DNA from: Bacteroidota bacterium
GTDB lineage: Bacteria > Bacteroidota > Bacteroidia > Chitinophagales > Chitinophagaceae
Assembly: GCA_023427575.1 (NCBI GenBank)
Contig: JAEZAY010000014.1
Location: forward strand, 1-6,179
Length of the DNA stretch: 6,179 bases
Direction: 5' to 3'
Each line of letters begins with the position of its first letter. Within the stretch, counting starts at the first letter, position 1. A program made the position numbers and the translations under genes. Below the pieces are notes generated by a model. It ran no database searches. It was not told where the DNA came from and saw only the letters and a list, made by a program, of their open reading frames with translations. Positions 1 through 6,179 of this stretch are shown here, piece by piece.

Positions 1-662
1 GTTTCCACATGACCAAACATCATGGTGGCGGAAGTGGTCAGATCCAGCTTATGCGCTTCATGCATAATATCGAGCCATTCCTGCGAGCCACATTTTCCTT
101 TGGAAATCAGCCGACGCACTCTGTCTACCAGAATTTCCGCACCCGCACCGGGTAGGGAATCCAGCCCGGCTTCTTTCAGGGTCTTAAGCACTTCATGATG
201 AGTCAATTTTTCCAGCTTGGTGATATGGGCAATCTCCGGAGGCCCAAGGGCATGCAATTTCAGGTCGGGAAACAATTCCTTCAGCTCATGGAATAAATCG
301 GCGTAATACTGTAAGCCCAATCCGGGATGGTGACCGCCCTGCAATAACAATTGTTCTCCTCCATACCGGAAAGTTTCTTCAATTTTAACCTTATAAGATT
401 CAATATCAGTTATATATGACTCAGGATGCCCCGGGATCCGGTAAAAATTGCAGAACTTGCAATTGGCAATACACACATTGGTTGTATTTACATTCCGGTC
501 GATGATCCAGGTTACATTTCCATGCGGAACCTGTTTTTTGCGCAACTCATCCGCTACATACATTAGTTCGGTGAGGGCCGCATTTTCAAAAAGCGCGATG
601 CCTTCCTCAATATCAAGAAATTCAAACTCTAGGGCTTTCTGGTAGATTGAATCGAGATTCAT
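1..662 (-). CDS. mqnC: Dehypoxanthine futalosine cyclase MqnC (cyclic dehypoxanthinyl futalosine synthase), 3' part outside window
   Basis: Radical SAM enzyme of the futalosine route to menaquinone; it cyclises dehypoxanthine futalosine to the cyclic form and should act in the cytoplasm. The 220 codons seen carry the cluster motif CIANCKFC, with Cys64, Cys68 and Cys71 as ligands of the 4Fe-4S cluster. They also carry the family blocks LLLQGGHHP (105-113), HALGPPEIAHITKL (137-150), LPGAGAEILVDRVR (170-183) and SATMMFGHVE (211-220). These fit MqnC better than the sister enzyme MqnE (aminofutalosine synthase), whose equivalent blocks I remember as different. The family is about 360-380 residues, so roughly 40% is missing past base 1. 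I chose the ATG at 660-662 because the protein then begins MNLDSIYQKAL, as I recall for Bacteroidota relatives. An in-frame ATG at 693-695 would add 11 residues, and neither start has a clear ribosome site. No other mqn gene is in the window. Confidence 0.93.
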   Translation of the reverse strand, partial: MNLDSIYQKALEFEFLDIEEGIALFENAALTELMYVADELRKKQVPHGNVTWIIDRNVNTTNVCIANCKFCNFYRIPGHPESYITDIESYKVKIEETFRYGGEQLLLQGGHHPGLGLQYYADLFHELKELFPDLKLHALGPPEIAHITKLEKLTHHEVLKTLKEAGLDSLPGAGAEILVDRVRRLISKGKCGSQEWLDIMHEAHKLDLTTSATMMFGHVE

Positions 663-800
663 AATGGCCGCAAAATTACTAAACGATCGGCTCATGAGGC
701 TCAAATAAGTTTTATTTCAATGGTAATCGTTCAATCACAGGATTTTATTAACTTATTAAATATCTGATTGCCCTTTTTGAACAGGCGATCTGAAATTTAT
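663..800. other. Divergent intergenic region between mqnC and the aspartyl protease gene
   Basis: This 138-base AT-rich gap must hold the 5' ends of two divergent transcripts. I see no good match on either strand to the Bacteroidota promoter pattern (TTG, about 19 bases, TAnnTTTG), no strong inverted repeat and no riboswitch-like fold. A minus-strand TTG followed 22 bases later by CTTATTTG is a partial match only. In-frame TTG at 768 and a minus-strand ATG at 693-695 would extend the two flanking genes into this gap. Confidence 0.6.
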
Positions 801-1991
801 ATGAAACCTGCCTTCGCATTCTTTCTCTTAGCCCTGTTTTACAGTGTTTGCGTGAAGTCGCAGGAAGAATTCGTTCCTCCACCTTCAAAATTCATTACCT
901 CATTTAAATTCAAAACTCTTACCGGCGGCGTTATCACATTTAAGGCGCGGGTGGCCAACTACCCCGACTCCCTGAACTTTATTCTGGATACGGGAAGCGG
1001 GGGCATTTCACTCGATTCGATGACCGTGGAAAAGCTTGGGATTGATGTGGCATTAAGCGATCGCACCATTCGGGGGATTGCAGGAATCAGAAAGGTGAAA
1101 TTTGCCTACAATAAGGAATTACACCTGCCGGGTTTAACGGTAGACAGCCTCAATTTCCACGTAAATGATTACGATGTACTGACGTCGGCCTATGGCGAAA
1201 AAATTGATGGCATTATCGGGTTCAGTTTTCTTTCACGCTATATTGTAAAGATCAATTACGACAGCTCGGTGATCGAGGTGTTTACAAAAGGAATGATCAA
1301 ATACCCCAGGGGCGGTTTCCTGATCCGGCCCATACTGGTTACCATTCCGGTTATGACTTCCACCATCCGCGACGAGCGCGAAATCCGCTCCCGCTTTTAT
1401 TTCGATACTGGCGCCGGCATGTGTATTCTTTTATCTCAGGATTTTGTAGATGATAGTTTGTTTCTGCGGAAAAAAAGAAAATGGTTCAATACCCAGGCCG
1501 AAGGGCTCGGCGGAAAAACCTCCATGCGCCAGGGTGTGATTAAGATGATCCGGATCGGGCCTTATAAGTTTAAAAACGTGCCGGCCTATATTTTTGATGA
1601 TGATTATAATGTTACTTCATATCCCTACCTGGGCGGATTGATTGGAAACGATTTGCTGAGACGATTTAACCTGATCCTCAATTATGAGCGCCGCGACATG
1701 CACCTGACCCCCAATTCACATTTTAAAGACCGCTTTGATTATTCTTATACCGGGTTAGGAATTTATTATCTGGATGGAGAGGTTGTGGTGGTAGATATTA
1801 TGAAAGATTCGCCGGCGGAAAAAGCGGGATTTAAGGAAGGCGATGTAGTTCTTAGTGTTAACAGCAACTTTACAAAAAACATTCAAACCTACAAAACCAT
1901 GCTTCAAAACCCGGGTGAAAGGGTTAAGATCCTGGTGCTTAGAGAAGAAGGGCCGGTAATGATAGAGATGAAAGTGAAAAGCATTCTGTGA
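801..1991 (+). CDS. Exported two-lobed aspartyl protease (retropepsin-like, clan AA) with C-terminal PDZ domain
   Basis: Predicted aspartic endopeptidase of 396 residues; substrate unknown. The start is the ATG at 801, which puts a signal peptide at the very N-terminus: Met-Lys, a hydrophobic stretch at about residues 4-17, and likely cleavage before Gln21 (VKS-Q). An in-frame TTG at 768 would add 11 polar residues and is less likely. Two catalytic motifs are visible: DTGSG (63-67) in lobe one and DTGAG (202-206) in lobe two. Each lobe also has its later hydrophobic-Gly strand, IDGIIGFSFL (136-145) and GGLIGNDLL (278-286). Residues 318-396 form a PDZ domain with the GLGI carboxylate-binding loop (318-321) and SPAEKAGFKEGD (337-348). 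There is no lipobox, so a soluble or loosely attached periplasmic protein is expected. Both lobes in one chain suggest a monomeric pepsin-like arrangement. It stands alone, 100 bases before the M16 pair, and a functional link to that pair is not shown. Confidence 0.88.
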   Translation: MKPAFAFFLLALFYSVCVKSQEEFVPPPSKFITSFKFKTLTGGVITFKARVANYPDSLNFILDTGSGGISLDSMTVEKLGIDVALSDRTIRGIAGIRKVKFAYNKELHLPGLTVDSLNFHVNDYDVLTSAYGEKIDGIIGFSFLSRYIVKINYDSSVIEVFTKGMIKYPRGGFLIRPILVTIPVMTSTIRDEREIRSRFYFDTGAGMCILLSQDFVDDSLFLRKKRKWFNTQAEGLGGKTSMRQGVIKMIRIGPYKFKNVPAYIFDDDYNVTSYPYLGGLIGNDLLRRFNLILNYERRDMHLTPNSHFKDRFDYSYTGLGIYYLDGEVVVVDIMKDSPAEKAGFKEGDVVLSVNSNFTKNIQTYKTMLQNPGERVKILVLREEGPVMIEMKVKSIL

Positions 1992-2028
1992 TTTTAACCG
2001 CTCCTAAACCGCGTCGCTTTCAGGGTAG

Positions 2029-2048
2029 ATGGTGTTTTAACCATTTTT
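2029..2048 (+). terminator. Weak intrinsic-terminator-like hairpin after the aspartyl protease gene
   Basis: ATGGT (2029-2033) and ACCAT (2040-2044) form a perfect 5-bp stem around a 6-base loop. The stem can be extended by a G-T and an A-T pair, and a run of five T begins at 2044. It lies 37 bases after the protease stop codon and before the M16 genes, where a terminator would be expected. The stem is short and has only two G-C pairs, so termination may be weak or absent. Confidence 0.3.
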
Positions 2049-2091
2049 ACTGGCCAACTTGTCGTTATTTTGCGGTTCGTTTAATAATACT

Positions 2092-3330
2092 ATGATACAA
2101 TTTGAAAGATTTGTTTTAGAGAATGGGTTAAGAGTTCTGGTGCACGAAGATCTCTCTACGCCCATGGCGGTTGTAAATGTTATGTATGATGTAGGTTCAA
2201 AAGATGAGAACCCGGAGAAGACCGGGTTTGCGCATTTATTCGAACACCTGATGTTTGGCGGCAGTATTAATGTTCCCGATTTCGAAACGCCTTTGCAGAT
2301 GGCAGGTGGCGAGAACAACGCCTATACCAGCAACGACGTTACTAACTATTATACCCAATTGCCGGCTGAAAATCTTGAAACGGCTATCTGGCTTGAAAGC
2401 GATCGGATGTTATCGCTTGCTTTTGATGAAAAAAGCCTGGAAGTGCAGCGGAAAGTGGTTTCTGAAGAATTTAAAGAACATTATATCAACAAGCCTTATG
2501 GCGATGTCTGGTTCGAACTTCGGAAGATGGCTTATAAATCGCATCCGTATCAGTGGATGACGATCGGAAAGGAACTTTCGCATATCGAAAATGCCAGCCT
2601 GGAAGACGTAAAAAGTTTTTTCTTTAAACATTATACGCCGATAAATGCCATTCTGGTGGTGGCCGGTAATGTCAAGACCGACTTTGTTAGGCAGCTGGTT
2701 GAAAAATGGTTTGGAGATATTCCTTCGGGAAATAAATACGAACGGAATCTTGCGGTGGAGCCGGAACAGTCGGAAGCCAGAGTGATGGAAAGAAAGGCAA
2801 ATGTACCGCTGGATGCATTGTATAAATGCTGGCATATGGACAGGCGTCTCGATCGCGGCTATTATGTGGCAGATCTTATTTCAGAGGTATTGGGTGGTGG
2901 CCAGTCTTCCCGGCTTTATCAATCGCTGGTGAAAGAGCAAAAGCTGTTCAGCAACATTGAATGTTACCATTTCGGATCGGTTGACCGCGGGCTGTTAACC
3001 ATCGAGGGAAAGCTGGTTAAAGGCACTGATATGAAACTTGCTGAAGCGGCCATTCAGGCAGAGCTGGATAAATTATTGCAGGAAGGCATCAGTGAAAAAG
3101 AACTGACAAAAATCAAAAATAAAACAGAATCTGCCATTGCTTTTGAAGACATGAGCGTAATGGCAAGAGCGAACAGCCTGGCTTTTTACGAGTTGCTGGG
3201 CGACGCTTCATTATTCAATAGCGACCGTGAAAAATATTTTTCGGTTACGGCCGATGATATTCTTTCATACAGCCGGAAAATATTCGACCTGAAAAATTCG
3301 AATACGCTGTACTACTACAGCGAAAGCTGA
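2092..3330 (+). CDS. M16 family zinc metallopeptidase, catalytic subunit (pitrilysin/MPP-like)
   Basis: A 412-residue single M16 unit, with an N-terminal peptidase lobe (about 1-190) and a C-terminal lobe (about 190-412), the usual size for the M16B group. The inverted zinc motif HLFEH is at 48-52, with His48 and His52 as metal ligands and Glu51 as catalytic base. The third ligand is the downstream glutamate, most likely Glu126 in the VVSEEF block (122-127). In the C-lobe, GGGQSSRLYQSL (268-279) keeps Arg274, but the position of the substrate-binding tyrosine is Ser287, so the R/Y pair is incomplete. There is no signal peptide, so it is probably cytoplasmic. I took the ATG at 2092 as the start because homologous sequence begins there (MIQFERFVLENGLRV); the in-frame TTG at 2059 adds 11 residues of no family character. 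It is 49 bases upstream of its likely partner and expected to function as a heterodimer with it. Confidence 0.93.
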   Translation: MIQFERFVLENGLRVLVHEDLSTPMAVVNVMYDVGSKDENPEKTGFAHLFEHLMFGGSINVPDFETPLQMAGGENNAYTSNDVTNYYTQLPAENLETAIWLESDRMLSLAFDEKSLEVQRKVVSEEFKEHYINKPYGDVWFELRKMAYKSHPYQWMTIGKELSHIENASLEDVKSFFFKHYTPINAILVVAGNVKTDFVRQLVEKWFGDIPSGNKYERNLAVEPEQSEARVMERKANVPLDALYKCWHMDRRLDRGYYVADLISEVLGGGQSSRLYQSLVKEQKLFSNIECYHFGSVDRGLLTIEGKLVKGTDMKLAEAAIQAELDKLLQEGISEKELTKIKNKTESAIAFEDMSVMARANSLAFYELLGDASLFNSDREKYFSVTADDILSYSRKIFDLKNSNTLYYYSES

Positions 3331-3379
3331 ACTCTGTTTTCCAAACATCGTGTTTGTTGCGATCATCAAAACTCAATTC

Positions 3380-4666
3380 ATGTTAAACCGTACAATACCA
3401 CCGGTAATAAAAGATCCGGTTGAATTTGATATAAAACTTCCGCCTTCGGAAAAACATATTTTAAAAAATGGGGTTGAAGTACACCTGGTGAACATGGGTA
3501 CCGAAGACACCATCATGGTGAACTGGGTGTTTTATGCCGGCAATTCGTTTGAAAAAACAAATACGGTTGCTCCCGCTACCAATAACCTATTGAAAAATGG
3601 TACTGAAAGGCTTTCTGCTTTTGAACTGAACGAACATTTCGATTACTATGGTGCCTATCTGAACCGGAGTTGCTATAATGAAACGGCAGAGATAACGCTT
3701 CACTGCCTGAACAAACATGTAAATGAGCTGGTTCCTGTGGTAGGGGAAATGGTTTCGGCATCTGTTTTCCGCGATGAGGAGCTGCAGATCTATAAGAAGA
3801 TCTCGCAGCAGCGCCTGAAGGTGGGATTGCAGAAATGCGATTTTGTGGCCTCGAGGATAATTGATGCCAATCTTTTTGGTGAAAGGCATCCCTACGGGAA
3901 ATCAAGCACACTGGTGGATTATGAAATGCTGCAACGCGAACAGTTGCTTGATTTTTATGATCAGTATTACCGCCACGGGCATTGCGTGATTTTTGTTGCG
4001 GGAAGGATTCCGGCCGGATTTATAGAGCAGCTTGAATATACATTTGGAAGCCTGCCCCTGAAATCGCATCAGAATGCCGACCAGGGCCTCATCTTCGCGG
4101 TCGAGCCATCCGCGCAGCGTAAACAAACCATCATCAACGACGAGCAGGGCGTTCAGGGCGCGATTCGCATTGCCCGCCATTTCCCCAACAGGCATCATCC
4201 GGACTTTCAGAAAGCGGTGGTGCTGAATACGATCTTCGGTGGATTTTTTGGGTCGAGGCTAATGGCTAATATCCGCGAGGACAAAGGATATACCTACGGT
4301 ATCTATAGTTATTTGCTCAATTTTATCAAACAAAGCGGCTGGATGATCAGCACCGAGGCGGGCCGCGATGTATGTGATAAAACCATTGAAGAAGTTTACA
4401 ATGAAATGCGCGACCTGCGCGAAGAGCCGGTGGAAGAAGAAGAACTGACCGTTACCCGCAGCTACCTGATCGGAACAATCCTGGGCGATCTGGACGGGCC
4501 CTTCCAGGTTTCGGCCAGATGGAAAAATCTGATTTTAAACAATCTGACGGAAGAATATTTTTATAACAGTATTCGTACAATCAAAACCATTACGCCGCCC
4601 GAATTGCAGGAGATTGCCAATAAGTATCTGGTTCCCGATTCATTTTATGAACTGGTGGTCATTTAA
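3380..4666 (+). CDS. M16 family protein, non-catalytic partner subunit with R/Y substrate-binding pair
   Basis: A 428-residue M16 fold protein that has lost its zinc site. The position of HxxEH reads PATNN (65-69), just before the conserved NGT (73-75). The segment matching the downstream glutamate ligand reads KKISQQRL (139-146), with no acidic residue. The C-lobe is well kept: GSRLMANIREDKGYTYGIYS (291-310) holds the Arg293 and Tyr306 pair used by M16 peptidases to bind substrate. This complements the upstream subunit, which has zinc ligands but no such tyrosine, so I infer an obligate heterodimer like the two-gene bacterial M16B enzymes. No signal peptide is present. The ATG at 3380 gives MLNRTIPPVIKDPVEF, a start I recognise from Bacteroidota relatives; the in-frame GTG at 3350 adds ten residues and is less likely. 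Co-transcription with the upstream gene is likely (49-base gap, same strand). Confidence 0.9.
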   Translation: MLNRTIPPVIKDPVEFDIKLPPSEKHILKNGVEVHLVNMGTEDTIMVNWVFYAGNSFEKTNTVAPATNNLLKNGTERLSAFELNEHFDYYGAYLNRSCYNETAEITLHCLNKHVNELVPVVGEMVSASVFRDEELQIYKKISQQRLKVGLQKCDFVASRIIDANLFGERHPYGKSSTLVDYEMLQREQLLDFYDQYYRHGHCVIFVAGRIPAGFIEQLEYTFGSLPLKSHQNADQGLIFAVEPSAQRKQTIINDEQGVQGAIRIARHFPNRHHPDFQKAVVLNTIFGGFFGSRLMANIREDKGYTYGIYSYLLNFIKQSGWMISTEAGRDVCDKTIEEVYNEMRDLREEPVEEEELTVTRSYLIGTILGDLDGPFQVSARWKNLILNNLTEEYFYNSIRTIKTITPPELQEIANKYLVPDSFYELVVI

Positions 4667-4703
4667 ACTGAATCTTCTTAACTTCAAAACAAAAGTTTTT
4701 CAC

Positions 4704-5060
4704 ATGCGTTTTTTAATGCGGATAATTGTTACTTCTGTTATCGCCTTCGGTTTATCATACCTGTTAGGAGGTATTTCGATGGATTCATTCTGGACGGCCA
4801 TTGTGGTTGCCATTGTGCTGGCATTATTGAACGCGATTGTGAAGCCGATCCTGATTTTACTCACTTTACCGATCACCTTGTTTACATTCGGATTGTTTTT
4901 ATTTGTAATCAACGCTGTGATCATCCTGATCGCCTCGAGCCTGATCGAAGGCTTTCAGGTAAATGGATTCTGGTCGGCCCTCTTATTCAGCCTGCTTTTA
5001 TCCATTCTCAGCTCCATTTTATATAAGGAAAAAACGCCACAGCGAAGATCCAATGATTAA
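4704..5060 (+). CDS. Membrane protein of the 'phage holin family' (YvlD/Phage_holin_4_2 type)
   Basis: A small integral membrane protein of 118 residues with about four transmembrane helices (roughly 5-22, 29-47, 52-78 and 88-107). The core LNAIVKPILILLTLPITLF (42-60) carries the Asn/Lys-Pro and Leu-Pro-Ile-Thr signature of the family, and FGLFLFVINAVIILIAS (62-78) and GFWSALLFSLLLSILSS (88-104) follow the usual pattern. The C-terminal tail is polar and basic (KEKTPQRRSND). The start at 4704 gives MRFLMRIIV, matching the short N-terminus of relatives; an ATG at 4716 would remove four residues. Despite the family name, members are widespread chromosomal proteins of unknown function. No lysis or phage gene accompanies it here, so a holin role should not be assumed. 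It begins 37 bases after the M16 partner gene and probably shares its transcript. Confidence 0.85.
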   Translation: MRFLMRIIVTSVIAFGLSYLLGGISMDSFWTAIVVAIVLALLNAIVKPILILLTLPITLFTFGLFLFVINAVIILIASSLIEGFQVNGFWSALLFSLLLSILSSILYKEKTPQRRSND

Positions 5061-5109
5061 CTTGCCATGTATAGGCTACAATAATTAACCAAATGCCAAT
5101 TTCGCGGGT

Positions 5110-6179
5110 ATGCAATTCGAACGCAAGGATCTTACCGATGAACAGTTAAAAGATTTTTATAAAAAGCTTTTACTGCCCCGGATGATTGAAGAGAAAATGC
5201 TGGTTTTGCTCCGTCAGGGTAAAATCAGTAAATGGTTCAGCGGAATCGGTCAGGAGGCTATAGCCACCGGCGTAACCCTGGCCTTGCAAGCCGATGAATG
5301 GATCATGCCACTGCATCGCAACCTGGGTGTTTTTACCGGCCGCGAGATTCCGCTCCATCAACTTTTTTTACAATGGCAGGGTTCGGAATCCGGATTCAGT
5401 AAAGGCCGGGAAAGAAGTTTTCATTTCGGCAGTGCTGAACATCATATTTGCGGCATGATTTCGCATCTGGGGCCGCAACTCTCTATCGCCAATGGCACGG
5501 CCCTGGCTTCAAAACTCCGTTCTGAAAATAAGGTTTCACTGGCATTTACCGGTGAGGGTGGAACCAGCGAGGGCGATTTTCATGAAGCGCTAAATGTGGC
5601 CGCCGTCTGGGATCTGCCGGTTATCTTTCTAATCGAAAATAATGGGTACGCCCTTAGCACGCCAATAAGCGAACAATACCGCTGCGAAAGCCTGGTGGAA
5701 AGGGCCCGCGGTTATGGAATGGAGGGGGTAAAGATTGATGGCAATAATCTCCTGATGGTATATGATACTTTAAAAGGAGTTCGTGAATATTGTATTAAGA
5801 ACCAGAAGCCCTTTCTGGTGGAATGCGCCACTTTCCGGATGCGCGGCCATGAAGAAGCAAGCGGAGTTAAATATGTGCCGCCTTATTTGTTTGAGATCTG
5901 GGAGAAAAAAGATCCCGTTAAAAGATTTGAATCATTCCTGTTAGCCGAAGGAATTATAACGGAATCCGATCAGGAAAACTGCCGTGAAGAGATCCGAGCT
6001 TATATTGAAGCGGAACTGAGTCTTGCTTATTCCGGTTCCGGCACAATAAAGCCATCGATCGACACCGAATTGCAGGATGTATATGCCGCACCGGTTAAAA
6101 GCCCCAACCAGTTGGTGCGGATCGGCAGCTCCTCGAACGGGTCCGAAAAACGATTTATTGATGCGATCCGCGAAGGCCT
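5110..6179 (+). CDS. Thiamine-diphosphate-dependent 2-oxoacid dehydrogenase E1, fused alpha/beta subunits, 3' part outside window
   Basis: The open frame runs from ATG 5110 to the window end (356 codons plus two bases) with no stop. Residues 1 to about 325 are an E1-alpha domain: KWFSGIGQEAI (41-51), PLHRNLG (67-73), the thiamine-diphosphate motif from GEG (148-150) through EGDFHEALN (154-162) to NNGY (177-180), and RMRGHEEASG (243-252). By comparison with known E1-alpha structures, Glu149, Asn178 and Tyr180 would hold the metal and His247 lies in the loop over the active site. After a linker, KRFIDAIREG (347-356) is the opening of an E1-beta domain, so the full protein is likely an alpha/beta fusion of about 660-680 residues. 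It should decarboxylate a 2-oxoacid, branched-chain or pyruvate-like, and pass the acyl group to a lipoyl E2. No E2 or E3 is in view, so the substrate is unsettled. It lies 49 bases after the holin-family gene. Confidence 0.9.
   Translation, partial: MQFERKDLTDEQLKDFYKKLLLPRMIEEKMLVLLRQGKISKWFSGIGQEAIATGVTLALQADEWIMPLHRNLGVFTGREIPLHQLFLQWQGSESGFSKGRERSFHFGSAEHHICGMISHLGPQLSIANGTALASKLRSENKVSLAFTGEGGTSEGDFHEALNVAAVWDLPVIFLIENNGYALSTPISEQYRCESLVERARGYGMEGVKIDGNNLLMVYDTLKGVREYCIKNQKPFLVECATFRMRGHEEASGVKYVPPYLFEIWEKKDPVKRFESFLLAEGIITESDQENCREEIRAYIEAELSLAYSGSGTIKPSIDTELQDVYAAPVKSPNQLVRIGSSSNGSEKRFIDAIREG

Noticed and set aside
448..645. Plus-strand open frame of 65 codons within the mqnC region
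   Set aside because: It lies antisense to well-supported mqnC coding sequence with intact cluster and family motifs; its own translation has no recognisable features.
702..740. Minus-strand promoter for mqnC (TTG, 22 bases, CTTATTTG)
   Set aside because: The -7 half lacks the TA of the consensus and the spacing is at the long end, so the match is no better than expected in AT-rich DNA.
2255..2560. Plus-strand open frame in another phase inside the catalytic M16 gene
   Set aside because: It overlaps the most conserved part of the M16 N-lobe and has no recognisable domain or start signal.
2410..2835. Minus-strand open frame of 141 codons opposite the catalytic M16 gene
   Set aside because: It is the antisense shadow of conserved M16 coding sequence and resembles no family. 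The same applies to the minus-strand frames at 2037-2318, 3576-3911, 3587-3889, 3902-4198, 4700-4924 and 5170-5361.
3331..3379. Transcription break between the two M16 genes
   Set aside because: The gap is short, its hairpin has no T-run and there is no promoter-like sequence; the complementary active sites also argue for co-expression.
4686..4699. AAAAC/GTTTT inverted repeat before the holin-family gene, as a possible terminator
   Set aside because: Five mostly A-T pairs directly upstream of a start codon without a proper T-run; too weak to stop transcription and likely chance.
4704..5060. Phage lysis gene or prophage remnant, because of the holin family name
   Set aside because: No endolysin, integrase, structural phage gene or attachment repeat is nearby. 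This family is common on bacterial chromosomes and its name is historical.

Overview
The window looks like an ordinary chromosomal segment of a Bacteroidota bacterium. By protein style it is most like the Chitinophagia, an impression from remembered relatives rather than a search. The signs are moderate GC content, a futalosine-pathway MqnC of the Bacteroidota type, an alpha/beta-fused dehydrogenase E1, a split M16 peptidase pair, and starts without clear Shine-Dalgarno sequences in front of ATG codons. There are no RNA genes, insertion sequences, CRISPR arrays, phage modules or obvious repeats. Base composition is even across the window, with no sign of recent transfer.

Layout. On the minus strand, 1-662 is the 5' part of mqnC (menaquinone synthesis), cut by the window edge. 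A 138-base divergent intergenic region separates it from five plus-strand genes. These are a secreted two-lobed aspartyl protease with a C-terminal PDZ domain (801-1991); an M16 zinc peptidase subunit (2092-3330); its non-catalytic M16 partner (3380-4666); a four-helix membrane protein of the 'phage holin 4_2'/YvlD family (4704-5060); and the start of a fused E1 alpha/beta 2-oxoacid dehydrogenase (5110 to beyond 6179). The gaps from the first M16 gene onward are 37 to 49 bases, so these four genes may be one transcription unit. The 100-base gap before the first M16 gene holds a weak hairpin followed by a T-run, which may separate the aspartyl protease from them.

Function. The clearest cooperative unit is the M16 pair. 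The first protein has the HxxEH zinc site but lacks the tyrosine of the C-terminal substrate-binding R/Y pair. The second has lost every zinc ligand but keeps the R/Y pair. They should work as a heterodimer, and neither has a signal peptide, so probably in the cytoplasm. The aspartyl protease is exported and acts in another compartment. The holin-family protein and the E1 enzyme have no evident functional link to the peptidases. No strong candidate for a previously undescribed system was found; the most interesting features are the complementary M16 pair and the double-DTG plus PDZ protease.
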